From Virgibacillus sp. 7505 (GTDB lineage Bacteria > Bacillota > Bacilli > Bacillales > Amphibacillaceae), in the NCBI RefSeq assembly GCF_002272135.1, contig NZ_NPBF01000038.1, forward strand, positions 1 to 64,000: DNA of 64,000 nt, given 5' to 3'. A program made the translations under genes and the position numbers. Numbering within the stretch: the first letter of the stretch is position 1; every line of letters begins with the position of its first letter. Shown in pieces: positions 1 through 9,603 of the stretch. The notes under the pieces are model-generated. The model had not been told where the DNA came from. It made no database searches and saw only the letters and a program-made list of their open reading frames with translations.

Positions 1-6
1 CAAGAT

Positions 7-52
7 AAAAGCTCCTGAAAGGTTATTCAATAACCTTTCAGGAGCTTTTTTT
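7..52. terminator. Long bidirectional intrinsic terminator
   Basis: A nearly perfect inverted repeat (left arm 10-27, right arm 29-46) is flanked by an A-run on the left and a T-run on the right, so it can stop transcription in both directions. It probably ends a gene to the left of the window and insulates the MgtC-family gene. Confidence 0.9.
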
Positions 53-154
53 GTATGTCTTGCTTTATACCCTTGGCAATTGGGGAATATAAATACTTCA
101 TACTATTATGTCGATATTCATATACTGCAAGAGAGAGAAAGAAGGGAAGCATAG

Positions 155-850
155 ATGGAGCATTACTTTAATGATCAATTTCTAACCGTAATGATGAAAA
201 TTATAATAGCAGTATTCCTTTCGGGGGCTATCGGGATGGAACGGGGAATGGGCAATCACCATGCGGGTTTGCGCACACATATTCTTGTAGGTGTCGGGTC
301 CTGCCTGATGATGATTTTGTCCCTATATGGCTTTACAGACTTCAGTGAGGAACATGATTATGTTCAATTCGACCCCGCACGTATACCTTCGTATGTGATC
401 AGCGGTATCGGATTCCTCGGAGCAGGAACAATACTGGTTAATGGTACGACTGTACGAGGACTTACGACAGCTGCCTCTGTCTGGACAGTAGCAGGACTTG
501 GACTTGTTATAGGAGCAGGAATGTATATGGAAGCAGTATTCACTACTATCATCATCCTGCTGATTCTAATTTTCCTGAATAATTTTGAGAAGCTGTTTTT
601 ATCAAGTAAAAAGCAAAAAGCTTACTGCTTGGATATCGAACTAGATAGAGATGAAAGTGTAGGTCCTATCATGGAAATCCTCGAACGTCATCATATGGCA
701 TTAACTAACATGGAGATGAGAAAACATCATCATGACAGCAGAATGCTTCATATTGAGCTGGCAACGCGCCATGCTATTAATGAAATGGAACTCTTTGAGG
801 AAATAACTAACCTGACAAATATCCGATCAGTGAGCACAGTAAAAAGTTAA
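155..850 (+). CDS. MgtC/SapB family membrane protein
   Basis: This 231-residue protein has a hydrophobic N-terminal half with about four membrane segments (roughly residues 10-140) and a soluble C-terminal domain (about 150-231) of the ACT-like type found in MgtC/SapB proteins. The family hallmark is visible near residues 25-55: GxERG, then NHHAGLRTH, then a Gly/Ser-rich helix. MgtC-family proteins affect Mg2+ or phosphate homeostasis and F-ATPase activity in some bacteria; the role here is not shown. The ATG follows a purine-rich GAAGGGA site. The gene is monocistronic, lying between two terminators. Family assignment is secure, physiological role inferred only. Confidence 0.88.
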   Translation: MEHYFNDQFLTVMMKIIIAVFLSGAIGMERGMGNHHAGLRTHILVGVGSCLMMILSLYGFTDFSEEHDYVQFDPARIPSYVISGIGFLGAGTILVNGTTVRGLTTAASVWTVAGLGLVIGAGMYMEAVFTTIIILLILIFLNNFEKLFLSSKKQKAYCLDIELDRDESVGPIMEILERHHMALTNMEMRKHHHDSRMLHIELATRHAINEMELFEEITNLTNIRSVSTVKS

Positions 851-872
851 AACCCTTTTAAGGGTTTTTTTC
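849..872 (+). terminator. Intrinsic terminator of the MgtC-family gene
   Basis: The stem AAAACCCTT/AAGGGTTTT directly follows the stop codon and runs into seven T residues. It separates the gene from the ctsR operon promoter. Confidence 0.85.
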
Positions 873-905
873 TGTTATTAGAGGCTATGCTATGGGAGAA
901 GAGCT

Positions 906-934
906 TTGCATTCCTCCTGCAAAATGTATATAAT
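906..934 (+). promoter_or_regulatory. SigA promoter of the ctsR-clpC operon
   Basis: TTGCAT at 906-911 and a perfect TATAAT at 929-934 are separated by 17 bp. The start point is expected near 940, inside the CtsR heptads, so bound repressor would block initiation. Confidence 0.8.
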
Positions 935-936
935 AA

Positions 937-959
937 AGTCAAAGATAGTCAAAGTCAAA
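937..959 (+). promoter_or_regulatory. CtsR operator (tandem heptads)
   Basis: Two AGTCAAA heptads at 937-943 and 947-953 are separated by GAT, exactly fitting the known CtsR consensus of two RGTCAAA heptads spaced by three bases (NAN). A third AGTCAAA overlaps the second by one base (953-959). The site begins right after the -10 box. Confidence 0.9.
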
Positions 960-978
960 GGGAAGGGAGGCGACTTGT

Positions 979-1437
979 GTGAGCAATATATCGGACATCA
1001 TTGAAGCTTACCTAAAGCAGATTCTTCAATCGACGGATACGCAGGAAGTGGAAATAAAGAGAAGTGAAGTAGCTAATCGTTTTCAGTGCGTGCCATCACA
1101 AATAAACTATGTAATAAAGACGAGATTCACTGTTGAGAAAGGGTATCTAGTCGAGAGTAAGCGTGGCGGCGGCGGTTATATTCGTATCATTCGGGTAAAG
1201 CACCATACAGAAGCAAGTTTGATAGATGATGTAATCGAGATGGTGCAGCCGCGTGTATCACAGCAGACTGCCAATAGTATTATTGAACGGCTTGCTGAAG
1301 AGAAGATACTGACTGAAAGGGAAGCGAAAATCATGCTTAGAGCAACCAGCCGGGAAACACTAGCCTTTCCTCTTCCGCTTCGTGATGAAGTCAGGTCCCG
1401 TATTTTAGTTTCAATGCTGACTGCTATCAAGTACTAG
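979..1437 (+). CDS. ctsR: CtsR heat-shock repressor of clp genes
   Basis: CtsR is the repressor of class III heat-shock genes; it binds tandem heptads and is released on heat, or when McsB acts. The 152-residue protein has the N-terminal winged helix-turn-helix (about 1-75) with the glycine-rich wing SKRGGGGYIRI near residues 60-70, the segment that contacts DNA and senses heat, and a C-terminal helical dimer domain. GTG start at 979 follows GGGAGGCG. It is the first gene of ctsR-mcsA-mcsB-clpC and has its own operator just upstream, indicating autoregulation. Confidence 0.97.
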   Translation: MSNISDIIEAYLKQILQSTDTQEVEIKRSEVANRFQCVPSQINYVIKTRFTVEKGYLVESKRGGGGYIRIIRVKHHTEASLIDDVIEMVQPRVSQQTANSIIERLAEEKILTEREAKIMLRATSRETLAFPLPLRDEVRSRILVSMLTAIKY

Positions 1438-1458
1438 TCAGATAAGGAGGGCATCAGG

Positions 1459-2001
1459 ATGGAATGTCAAGAATGTCATATAAGACCAGCAACCTTGCAT
1501 TTAACAAATGTCGTCAACGGACAGAAGACAGAAATGCATGTTTGCGAGCAATGTGCAAAAGAGAATGGATATGTCTCCTACGGCCAAGAAGGGTATTCCC
1601 TGCATAACTTATTATCTGGTCTATTCCATATGAACCCATCGACTGTTCAAGGACATAAACACTTCTCACAAGTTCCATCAGCACTTGCTTGCCCCAAGTG
1701 CGGACTGACATATAATGAGTTCACCAGATTGGGGAAATTCGGCTGTGCTTCCTGCTATGAAACTTTTGAAGATAATCTGAATCCAATCTTCCGCCGTGTA
1801 CACAGTGGTAATACAAAACACGAAGGGAAGATACCGAAGCGGATGGGAAGCGGTATAGAGAAAAAACGGAAGATCGCAGCATACCGGGAATCCATGCAGC
1901 AATACATCCAGGAGGAAGAATTTGAGAAAGCAGCAGAGCTCCGCGATAAAATACGCTCGCTGGAGCAGCAGACAGATGGACAGGAAGAGGGTGAAAGCTA
2001 A
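1459..2001 (+). CDS. mcsA: McsA, zinc-binding activator of the McsB arginine kinase
   Basis: McsA activates the protein arginine kinase McsB. Cysteine pairs are visible at residues 3/6, 29/32, 78/81 and 96/99, forming two zinc sites, and a UVR-type helical hairpin lies at about 136-172, similar to UvrB/ClpC linker domains. At 180 residues the length is normal. The ATG has an AAGGAGGG SD. The stop codon overlaps the mcsB start (TAATG), which suggests translational coupling. Confidence 0.95.
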   Translation: MECQECHIRPATLHLTNVVNGQKTEMHVCEQCAKENGYVSYGQEGYSLHNLLSGLFHMNPSTVQGHKHFSQVPSALACPKCGLTYNEFTRLGKFGCASCYETFEDNLNPIFRRVHSGNTKHEGKIPKRMGSGIEKKRKIAAYRESMQQYIQEEEFEKAAELRDKIRSLEQQTDGQEEGES

Positions 2002-3068
2002 TGTCACTTGAAAAGTTCATGAGTGATGCTATCAGCCCTTGGATGAAAGAAAATGGACCAGACTGTGATATCGTCATGAGCAGCCGAATCCGGCTGGCCA
2101 GAAACTTTGAAAATCGCACCTTTCCACTGATAGCTAAAGCAGAGGATTTGGATGATGTACTGAATTTCTTCCAGGAAAGTTATCAGGATACTGATTTTAA
2201 TGATCGAGGGAAGATGCAATTCTTACGTATAGCTGATTTATCTCCGATTGAGAAGAAGGTATTCGTCGAAAAACACTTGATAAGTCCGCATTTGGCAGAA
2301 CATGCGGAGGAGGCAGGAGTTTTGCTATCCGAAAGCGAACAAGTCTCTATCATGGTAAATGAAGAAGATCACCTGCGCATCCAGCTGTACCTGCCTGGCT
2401 TCCAGCTGAAAAAGGCACTTACAGAAGCTTTTGAGGTGGACGATTGGCTTGAGCAGAAGATAACTTATGCATTCGATGAGGAAAGAGGATATCTTACTAC
2501 TTGCCCGACGAATGTAGGAACTGGACTGCGGGCCTCGGTAATGATGCATCTGCCTGCATTGACCATGACACATCAAATGAATCGGCTGACACCTGCAATC
2601 AACCAGCTCGGACTTGTCGTACGCGGCATCTACGGCGAAGGCACAGAGGCGCAAGGCAATATTTATCAGATTTCCAACCAAATCACTTTAGGGAAATCAG
2701 AACAGGATATTGTAGAGGATCTGGAGAGTGTAGTGAGCCAGTTGATCGAGCAGGAGAGGCAGGCTCGCCAGACTTTGACAGAGGAGCTGAGCATCCAGCT
2801 GGAGGATCGGATCTTCCGGTCTTACGGTACATTGCGGTACAGCCGTATTATTGAATCGAAGGAAGCAGCAACCTGTTTATCGGATGTTAGATTAGGCATT
2901 GATATTGGGTATATAAAAGATATGCCTCAATCCATACTTAATGAATTAATGGTATTGATACAGCCAGGCTTCCTGCAGCATTACGCAAAAAGGAGCTTAT
3001 CTGGCAGAGAACGAGATGTATTACGTGCTTCCCTCATCAGAGAGCGGATGCATTTAGAAAATAACTGA
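2001..3068 (+). CDS. mcsB: McsB protein-arginine kinase
   Basis: McsB phosphorylates arginines on proteins, marking them for ClpC-ClpP degradation, and inactivates CtsR. The 355-residue sequence is an ATP:guanido phosphotransferase fold: SSRIRLARN near residues 27-35, the NEEDHLR loop at about 120-126, and CPTNVGTG with the conserved cysteine at about 168. The C-terminal part carries the phosphoarginine-binding region used in allosteric control. It starts one base before the mcsA stop ends and is followed 20 nt later by clpC. Confidence 0.96.
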   Translation: MSLEKFMSDAISPWMKENGPDCDIVMSSRIRLARNFENRTFPLIAKAEDLDDVLNFFQESYQDTDFNDRGKMQFLRIADLSPIEKKVFVEKHLISPHLAEHAEEAGVLLSESEQVSIMVNEEDHLRIQLYLPGFQLKKALTEAFEVDDWLEQKITYAFDEERGYLTTCPTNVGTGLRASVMMHLPALTMTHQMNRLTPAINQLGLVVRGIYGEGTEAQGNIYQISNQITLGKSEQDIVEDLESVVSQLIEQERQARQTLTEELSIQLEDRIFRSYGTLRYSRIIESKEAATCLSDVRLGIDIGYIKDMPQSILNELMVLIQPGFLQHYAKRSLSGRERDVLRASLIRERMHLENN

Positions 3069-3088
3069 CTGACCAAGGAGGAATTCCT

Positions 3089-5518
3089 ATGATGTTTGGA
3101 CGCTTTACAGAAAGAGCACAAAAGGTCCTTGCACTTGCACAAGAAGAAGCAGTGCGCCTGGGACATAATAATATCGGTACAGAACATATCCTATTGGGTC
3201 TTGTGAGCGAAGGAGAAGGCATAGCCGCTAAAGCTCTGACAACACTAGGATTGGAAACAGAACGTATTCAGGAAGAGGTCGAGCAGCTGATTGGGCGCGG
3301 CCAGAAAATCACGGGCACACCTTATTACACACCTCGTGCGAAGAAAGTAATTGAACTTTCCTTGGACGAAGCAAGAAAACTTGGTCATTCCTATGTGGGT
3401 ACAGAGCATATCCTTCTTGGTTTGATTCGTGAGGGTGAAGGGGTTGCAGCACGTGTGCTGAATAATCTCGGTGTAAGCTTGAATAAAGCTCGTCAGCAAG
3501 TGCTCCAGCTTTTGGGAAGCAATGAGTCTTCTGCTGGGAAACAGCGCGGCAGCCAGTCTGCTAGAGCGAATACGCCCACACTGGACAGTTTGGCAAGGGA
3601 TCTTACGGCTATCGCTAAAGAAGGCAATATCGACCCGGTCATCGGCCGTGAGAAAGAGATCGAGCGTGTCATTCAAGTGCTCAGCCGCCGGACTAAGAAC
3701 AACCCTGTCTTGATCGGGGAGCCAGGTGTCGGTAAAACGGCAGTAGCGGAAGGACTTGCGCAGCAAATCATCAATAACGAAATACCAGAAATCCTTCGGG
3801 ATAAGCGCGTCATGACGCTTGATATGGGTACTGTCGTAGCGGGTACGAAATATCGCGGGGAATTCGAGGATCGTTTAAAGAAAGTAATGGAAGAGATTCG
3901 CCAAGCAGGCAATATCATCCTCTTCATCGATGAGCTGCATACACTTATCGGCGCAGGTGGAGCAGAAGGAGCGATTGATGCTTCCAATATTCTGAAGCCA
4001 TCCCTTGCACGTGGTGAACTGCAGTGTATCGGTGCTACCACTTTGGACGAATACCGTAAATACATCGAAAAAGATGCAGCATTGGAGCGTCGTTTCCAGC
4101 CAATCCAAGTGGATGAACCATCTGTTGAAGAATCCGTTCAGATCCTTACTGGTCTGCGTGACAGATATGAAGCCCATCACCGTGTTACGATTACAGATGA
4201 AGCTATCCGTGCAGCAGCAGAGTTCTCTGATCGCTATATCACAGATCGCTTCCTTCCGGATAAAGCAATCGACTTGATCGACGAAGCTGCTTCCAAAGTG
4301 CGCTTGCGCTCTTACACAGCTCCGCCAAACTTGAAAGAGCTTGAGCAGAAGCTAGAGGAAGTACGCAAAGAGAAAGACGCAGCTGTGCAAAGCCAGGAAT
4401 TCGAAAAAGCGGCTTCCTTGCGCGATACAGAACAGCGATTGCGTGATCAGCTGGATCAGACAAAGGATCAGTGGAAAGAAAAGCAAGGTCAGGAAAGCAG
4501 TGAAGTCACTGTAGAAGATATTGCTTCTGTTGTTTCCATCTGGACGGGTGTACCTGTTGCCAAGCTGACCAAGGATGAGTCGGAGCGTTTGCTTAATATG
4601 GAGCAGACACTGCATGGACGTGTCATCGGACAAGAGGAAGCTGTTGTGGCTATCTCCAAAGCAATTCGCCGTGCACGTGCTGGCCTTAAAGATCCGAAAC
4701 GCCCTATTGGTTCATTCATCTTCCTTGGGCCTACTGGTGTCGGTAAAACAGAATTAGCACGAGCATTGGCTGATTCTATGTTTGGTGATGAAGATGCAAT
4801 GATCCGTATCGACATGTCGGAATACATGGAACGCCATTCCACAGCACGTCTTGTCGGTTCTCCTCCAGGATATGTAGGGTATGAAGAGGGCGGACAGCTT
4901 ACAGAGAAAGTCCGTCGGAAACCATATTCCGTTGTGTTGCTTGACGAGGTGGAAAAAGCGCACCCAGAAGTATTCAACATCTTGCTTCAAGTATTGGAAG
5001 ATGGCCGTTTGACGGATTCCAAAGGTCGCTTGGTCGATTTCCGCAACACGATTCTGATCATGACTTCCAATGTCGGTGCCAGTGAGCTGAAACGCAGCAA
5101 GTCACTTGGGTTCACAATGGATAGCGAAGATCAGAACTTCAAGGATATGAAAGCGAAAGTAACAGAAGAGCTGAAAAAAGCCTTCCGTCCGGAGTTCTTG
5201 AACCGTATTGATGAAACGATCGTATTCCATCCGCTTGAAAAGAAACATATGAAGGATATCGTGACGTTGATGGCAGATCAGCTTAAGAAACGTCTTGCAC
5301 AGCAGGATATTGAATTCACGCTGACAGATGCTGTTATCGAGAAGATTGCTAATGATGGCTTCGATGCGGAATATGGCGCTCGTCCATTGCGCCGTGCAAT
5401 TCAGAAGAATATCGAAGATCTATTATCAGAGGAACTTCTGCGCGAGAATATCAGCAAAGGACAACAAGTGAATATTGATGTAGATAAAGAAGGTAAGTAT
5501 GTCGTTACAGGCAAATAA
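3089..5518 (+). CDS. clpC: ClpC AAA+ unfoldase of the ClpCP protease
   Basis: ClpC is the HSP100 unfoldase that, with adaptors such as MecA and McsB, feeds substrates to ClpP. The 809 residues show two N-terminal repeats (about 1-145), AAA domain 1 with Walker A GEPGVGKT at 210-217, a coiled M domain containing a UVR motif at about 410-480, and AAA domain 2 with GPTGVGKT at about 547-554. The [10 protein letters not shown] start matches the family and follows AAGGAGGAA. It is the last gene of the CtsR-controlled operon and is followed by a terminator. Confidence 0.98.
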   Translation: MMFGRFTERAQKVLALAQEEAVRLGHNNIGTEHILLGLVSEGEGIAAKALTTLGLETERIQEEVEQLIGRGQKITGTPYYTPRAKKVIELSLDEARKLGHSYVGTEHILLGLIREGEGVAARVLNNLGVSLNKARQQVLQLLGSNESSAGKQRGSQSARANTPTLDSLARDLTAIAKEGNIDPVIGREKEIERVIQVLSRRTKNNPVLIGEPGVGKTAVAEGLAQQIINNEIPEILRDKRVMTLDMGTVVAGTKYRGEFEDRLKKVMEEIRQAGNIILFIDELHTLIGAGGAEGAIDASNILKPSLARGELQCIGATTLDEYRKYIEKDAALERRFQPIQVDEPSVEESVQILTGLRDRYEAHHRVTITDEAIRAAAEFSDRYITDRFLPDKAIDLIDEAASKVRLRSYTAPPNLKELEQKLEEVRKEKDAAVQSQEFEKAASLRDTEQRLRDQLDQTKDQWKEKQGQESSEVTVEDIASVVSIWTGVPVAKLTKDESERLLNMEQTLHGRVIGQEEAVVAISKAIRRARAGLKDPKRPIGSFIFLGPTGVGKTELARALADSMFGDEDAMIRIDMSEYMERHSTARLVGSPPGYVGYEEGGQLTEKVRRKPYSVVLLDEVEKAHPEVFNILLQVLEDGRLTDSKGRLVDFRNTILIMTSNVGASELKRSKSLGFTMDSEDQNFKDMKAKVTEELKKAFRPEFLNRIDETIVFHPLEKKHMKDIVTLMADQLKKRLAQQDIEFTLTDAVIEKIANDGFDAEYGARPLRRAIQKNIEDLLSEELLRENISKGQQVNIDVDKEGKYVVTGK

Positions 5519-5524
5519 TGAATA

Positions 5525-5550
5525 GGGAGGTGTTTTTCGCCTCCCTTTTT
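5525..5550 (+). terminator. Terminator of the ctsR-clpC operon
   Basis: GGGAGG (5525-5530) pairs with CCTCCC (5540-5545) and is followed by five T residues. It ends the heat-shock operon before radA. Confidence 0.85.
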
Positions 5551-5657
5551 GCTTTGATTTGTGTAATTTTTTCTATAATAATAATTTTGTTTGATATATT
5601 TCTGTAACTTTTATGCCGTAATTATCGTATAAAATGATGAAGAAGGATTTGATAGGT

Positions 5658-7034
5658 TTGGCAAAAAGAAAGACAAAGTATGTATGTCAGGAATGTGGAT
5701 ATGAATCTGCAAAATGGATGGGCAAATGCCCAAGCTGCAATAACTGGAATACCTTTACGGAAGAAGTTGTTACACCAGCTAGCAGCGGAGCCTTCCGCCA
5801 TTCAAATACAACAACTACAGCTGCAAAGCCTCAGTCGATTACAGCCATTCACTCTGAAAAGGAACCGAGAGTAACAACAGATCTCCCGGAGTTCAACAGG
5901 GTGCTCGGCGGCGGAATCGTAGCAGGATCACTTGTGCTTATCGGGGGAGACCCTGGTATCGGTAAATCCACATTGCTTTTGCAAGTCAGTGCACAGCTGG
6001 CAGAAAAGGAATTGCCGGTCCTATATATATCAGGTGAGGAATCTGCCCGTCAGACGAAACTCAGAGCAGATCGCCTCGGTGTAAAGGCAGATCAGCTCTA
6101 TGTATTATCGGAGACTAATCTGCAGGACATCACACGGCATATTGAAGAAGTGAAGCCGGCGTTTGTGGTAGTCGATTCCATCCAGACCGTGTATCGGGAA
6201 GAAGTCACCAGTGCACCGGGAAGTGTTACGCAGGTACGGGAATGTACAAGTGAGTTAATGCGGGTAGCCAAGACGAATGGCATTCCGATTTTCCTCGTTG
6301 GTCACGTAACGAAAGAAGGCGCCATCGCTGGCCCTAGAATGCTCGAACATATGGTGGATGCAGTTCTTTATTTCGAAGGGGAACGTCATCATACATTCCG
6401 AATCCTGCGCAGTGTAAAGAACCGGTTTGGAAGTACGAATGAAATGGGTATTTTCGAGATGAAGGAAGAAGGATTAAGGGAAGTGACGAACCCGTCTGAA
6501 ATCTTCTTAGAGGAAAGATCGCAGGGTGCAGCAGGATCAACAGTTGTTGCATCGATGGAAGGGACACGTCCTGTTCTTGTCGAGATCCAGGCACTTATCT
6601 CCCCGACCAGCTTCGGAAACCCTCGTCGTATGGCTACCGGTACAGATCATAACCGGGTGCCGCTTTTAATGGCGGTTTTGGAAAAACGAGTCGGGCTTAT
6701 GCTGCAGAATCAGGATGCATACGTGAAGATTGCCGGCGGTATGCGGTTGGATGAACCTGCTATCGATCTTGCGGTAGCTGCGAGCATCGCATCCAGTTTT
6801 AAGGACAAGCCGACAAAGCCAGACGACGTCTTAATCGGGGAAGTGGGTCTGACTGGTGAAGTGAGACGTGTATCCCGGATTGAACAGCGTGTCCAAGAAG
6901 CGGCCAAGCTTGGCTTCAAGCGGGCTATCGTACCGAAGAAGAATCTGGATGGCTGGACGGTTCCGGCAAGTATTAAAGTAGTCGGAGTGAACTCGGTAAG
7001 TGAAGCACTTCATATTGTCTTGGGAGAGGATTAA
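5658..7034 (+). CDS. radA: RadA, DNA repair branch-migration ATPase
   Basis: RadA is a RecA-like helicase that helps process recombination intermediates. From the TTG at 5658 the protein is 458 residues, the usual length, with an N-terminal zinc finger (Cys 10, 13, 24, 27), Walker [11 protein letters not shown], the RadA-specific KNRFG motif and a C-terminal Lon-protease-like domain. An upstream ATG at 5634 is in frame, but it lies immediately after a TATAAA-like box with no SD and would add residues not typical of the family, so I prefer the TTG, served by AGAAGGA at 5640. The stop codon sits in the loop of a small hairpin. Confidence 0.93.
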   Translation: MAKRKTKYVCQECGYESAKWMGKCPSCNNWNTFTEEVVTPASSGAFRHSNTTTTAAKPQSITAIHSEKEPRVTTDLPEFNRVLGGGIVAGSLVLIGGDPGIGKSTLLLQVSAQLAEKELPVLYISGEESARQTKLRADRLGVKADQLYVLSETNLQDITRHIEEVKPAFVVVDSIQTVYREEVTSAPGSVTQVRECTSELMRVAKTNGIPIFLVGHVTKEGAIAGPRMLEHMVDAVLYFEGERHHTFRILRSVKNRFGSTNEMGIFEMKEEGLREVTNPSEIFLEERSQGAAGSTVVASMEGTRPVLVEIQALISPTSFGNPRRMATGTDHNRVPLLMAVLEKRVGLMLQNQDAYVKIAGGMRLDEPAIDLAVAASIASSFKDKPTKPDDVLIGEVGLTGEVRRVSRIEQRVQEAAKLGFKRAIVPKKNLDGWTVPASIKVVGVNSVSEALHIVLGED

Positions 7035-7041
7035 CCTCTCC
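7023..7041 (+). terminator. Hairpin over the radA stop codon
   Basis: GGAGAGG (7023-7029) pairs perfectly with CCTCTCC (7035-7041), and the TAA stop lies in the five-base loop. The T-run comes only about 14 nt later, so it may be a weak terminator or an mRNA 3'-end stabiliser. Confidence 0.45.
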
Positions 7042-7058
7042 TGAATTGGTAATATTTT

Positions 7059-7088
7059 TTGACAACTTCTCTGAAACTATGCTACTAT
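7059..7088 (+). promoter_or_regulatory. SigA promoter of yacL
   Basis: TTGACA at 7059-7064 and TACTAT at 7083-7088 are 18 bp apart, with an extended -10 TGC immediately before the -10 box. It lies in the gap before yacL. Confidence 0.7.
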
Positions 7089-7206
7089 GTAATGTTTCCT
7101 AAATTGACTGGGAATCTAAAACGTGCTACGGTTAAACTGCAATTATTTATTTTTACGTCTAATATATTTTATTTCAGGTAATACTTTCTGTTAGGAGGTG
7201 ACAGTA

Positions 7207-8316
7207 ATGTTAAAGCGAATCGTGCAATTATTTATTATCGTTGCAGGCGGTATGGTCGGGTTTCTCTATATTCCTAGATTGATGGATCTAGTTAACCTGA
7301 CCAACATTGGTTGGCTTGATTCCCCAATCGTCGGATTGATTGGCGGAGCTATTCTATTATTCTTATTACTGTTTTGGGTGGTCGATTATATTGTCGGCTT
7401 CATCCATTGGGTGGAGGACTCACTAGTCAAGACACCTGCTGCTGATTTATTCTTTGGCAGCATCGGGCTCATTATCGGATTGGTCGTAGCTTACTTGATT
7501 ACGATTCCGATCCGAGGTATCGGTTTTGTGCTTGTTTCGGAGGTATTGCCGCTGTTTGTCACAATTTTCCTTGGCTACATCGGATTCCAGGTTGGTTTCA
7601 AGCGCCGTGATGAATTCCTGAATATGATGACGTTGGCGAAAAAGGATAAGAAGAAGACAGCAGATGAGCAAGAAGCTGGAGAAGAGAATGTCCAGGCTGT
7701 TCAGCCTAAATCAAAATTGCTTGATACGAGTGTTATCATCGATGGACGTATCGCGGATATTTGCGAAACGAATTTCTTGGAGGGTACGATTGTCATCCCG
7801 CAATTCGTATTGAATGAACTTCAGCATATTGCTGATTCTTCCGATGCGTTGAAGCGGAACCGCGGCCGTCGCGGTCTTGATGTCCTGAATCGCATCCAAA
7901 AAGAAATGCCAAGTGTCAAAGTGGAATTCTACGAAGGTGATTTCGAGGATATTCCGGAAGTGGATTCCAAGCTTGTCAAATTGGCAAAGGTAATTGATGG
8001 TATAGTCGTTACAAATGATTTCAATTTGAATAAGGTATGTGAGTTCCAAAACGTACCGGTGCTGAATATCAATGACTTGGCGAATGCCGTGAAACCCGTT
8101 GTCATTCCAGGCGAGGAATTGACCGTCCAGGTGATCAAGGACGGGAAAGAACATAATCAAGGTGTGGCTTACTTGGATGACGGTACGATGATCGTTGTCG
8201 AGGAAGGCAAGAATTATATCGGTAAGACAATCGAGGTGCTTATCACGAGTGTATTGCAGACATCTGCAGGCCGAATGATCTTCGCTAAGCCGAAATTACT
8301 TGAAAAAGCATTGTAA
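7207..8316 (+). CDS. yacL: YacL-type membrane PIN/TRAM domain protein
   Basis: A 369-residue protein with four predicted membrane helices in its first 135 residues, a charged linker, a PIN (PilT N-terminus) nuclease-like domain from about 173 with LLDTSVIIDGRIADI carrying the first acidic residue, and a C-terminal TRAM RNA-binding domain (about 300-360). The architecture is conserved at this place in Bacillaceae genomes. The PIN and TRAM domains suggest an RNA-related role, which I infer only. The ATG at 7207 follows AGGAGGTG; an in-frame GTG at 7198 overlaps that SD and is rejected. Confidence 0.92.
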   Translation: MLKRIVQLFIIVAGGMVGFLYIPRLMDLVNLTNIGWLDSPIVGLIGGAILLFLLLFWVVDYIVGFIHWVEDSLVKTPAADLFFGSIGLIIGLVVAYLITIPIRGIGFVLVSEVLPLFVTIFLGYIGFQVGFKRRDEFLNMMTLAKKDKKKTADEQEAGEENVQAVQPKSKLLDTSVIIDGRIADICETNFLEGTIVIPQFVLNELQHIADSSDALKRNRGRRGLDVLNRIQKEMPSVKVEFYEGDFEDIPEVDSKLVKLAKVIDGIVVTNDFNLNKVCEFQNVPVLNINDLANAVKPVVIPGEELTVQVIKDGKEHNQGVAYLDDGTMIVVEEGKNYIGKTIEVLITSVLQTSAGRMIFAKPKLLEKAL

Positions 8317-8341
8317 AAAAGTATAACATGATAGAAGTAAA

Positions 8342-8377
8342 CAAAAGTGATAACATGGGATGTTATCGCTTTTGTTT
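8342..8377 (+). terminator. Hairpin terminator after yacL
   Basis: CAAAAGTGATAACAT (8342-8356) pairs with the arm at 8360-8374 with a single G-U pair around a three-base loop. The downstream T-run is short, so some readthrough to ispD is likely. Confidence 0.6.
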
Positions 8378-8409
8378 GGATTCGACTTAAAATAAGGCGG
8401 TAAATATAG

Positions 8410-9087
8410 ATGTATTATCAAGCTATCGTGTTAGCTGCCGGGCAAGGTAAACGAATGCAGGCTGGCCAAAACAAACAATTCCTTACAATTGGGCAAAAGC
8501 CGCTCATTGTACATACGCTGAATGTTTTCGATCAGGATCCTTGGTGTGCATCGATTACACTTGTTGTGAGCAATTCAGATCGTGAATTGATGCAGCAGCT
8601 ATTGTCAGCACAGAAATGGACAACCCCAATAAACCTGACAGAAGGCGGAAGCGAGCGGCAGGAGAGTGTCCTGATGGGTCTGGAAGCATTGCCTGATAAG
8701 TCCGGTATCGTTTTTATACACGATGGTGCGCGGCCATTTGTCACAGTCGAGAGACTTCATGCCTTGGCTGAGGCTTGTCAGGAGCATCGGGGAGCGATAC
8801 TTGCGGTGCCTGTCACAGATACAATCAAGCTTCGCCGTGGTAATCGTCTGGAAACGATGGACCGAGGGCTCCTGTGGGCTGCTCAGACACCGCAGGCTTT
8901 TGATTACCAGCTTATCTACGATGCCCATGTAACAGCCAAAGTTGACGGGGTGCTGGGAACAGATGATGCCTCATTAGTGGAGCGCCTCGATCAGGATGTG
9001 TTCATCGTAGAAGGCAGCTATGATAATATGAAGCTCACGACACCAGAGGACTTATACAAAGCGGAAGCATTTTTAAATGGAAAATAA
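8410..9087 (+). CDS. ispD: IspD, 2-C-methyl-D-erythritol 4-phosphate cytidylyltransferase
   Basis: IspD makes CDP-methylerythritol from MEP and CTP in the non-mevalonate isoprenoid pathway. The 225-residue sequence opens with the nucleotidyltransferase signature LAAGQGKRM at about 8-16 and contains the conserved HDGARPF segment near residue 105. ispF follows 15 nt downstream, so the two MEP-pathway genes are transcribed together, with gltX next. Confidence 0.95.
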   Translation: MYYQAIVLAAGQGKRMQAGQNKQFLTIGQKPLIVHTLNVFDQDPWCASITLVVSNSDRELMQQLLSAQKWTTPINLTEGGSERQESVLMGLEALPDKSGIVFIHDGARPFVTVERLHALAEACQEHRGAILAVPVTDTIKLRRGNRLETMDRGLLWAAQTPQAFDYQLIYDAHVTAKVDGVLGTDDASLVERLDQDVFIVEGSYDNMKLTTPEDLYKAEAFLNGK

Positions 9088-9102
9088 AGCGAGGGTCACA
9101 TT

Positions 9103-9579
9103 ATGTTTCGAATTGGACAAGGATTTGATGTACATGCATTTGCAGAGAATAGACCGTGTATCATCGGCGGGATCACAATCCCTTACGAACTTGGATTGCT
9201 AGGCCACTCGGATGCGGATGTACTATTACATACGATTGCGGATGCGTGTCTTGGCGCATTGGCGCTGGGCGACATCGGCAAGCATTTCCCCGATACTGAT
9301 CCTGCTTTCAAGGATGCGGATTCGGAAGTATTGCTGCGTCATGTATGGCAGCTTGTAAAAGAAAAAGGCTATAAACTAGGGAACTTGGATTGCACAGTTA
9401 TTGCACAAGCACCTAAAATGGCACCATATATCGATCAGATTCGTGAAAATGTAGCGGGTATGCTCGATGCAGAACCGGGTCAGATCAATGTGAAAGCAAC
9501 AACGACAGAACAGCTTGGCTTTACTGGCCGTAAAGAAGGAATCGCTGCGCAAGCAGTCGTCCTTTTGCAGCAAGCCTAA
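9103..9579 (+). CDS. ispF: IspF, 2-C-methyl-D-erythritol 2,4-cyclodiphosphate synthase
   Basis: IspF cyclises the CDP-methylerythritol 2-phosphate intermediate to MEcPP with release of CMP. The 158-residue sequence has GQGFDVHAF at 5-13, supplying the zinc-binding Asp9 and His11, and [10 protein letters not shown] with the third zinc histidine. The C-terminal [15 protein letters not shown] segment is typical of the family. It follows ispD closely and is 24 nt from gltX. Confidence 0.96.
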   Translation: MFRIGQGFDVHAFAENRPCIIGGITIPYELGLLGHSDADVLLHTIADACLGALALGDIGKHFPDTDPAFKDADSEVLLRHVWQLVKEKGYKLGNLDCTVIAQAPKMAPYIDQIRENVAGMLDAEPGQINVKATTTEQLGFTGRKEGIAAQAVVLLQQA

Positions 9580-9603
9580 CATAATCGAAAGGGAGTTATT
9601 CAT

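Noticed and set aside
2501-2854. 117-codon open frame inside mcsB
   Set aside because: It lies wholly inside a well-conserved gene in another phase and lacks an SD; Arg-rich composition is typical of shadow frames.
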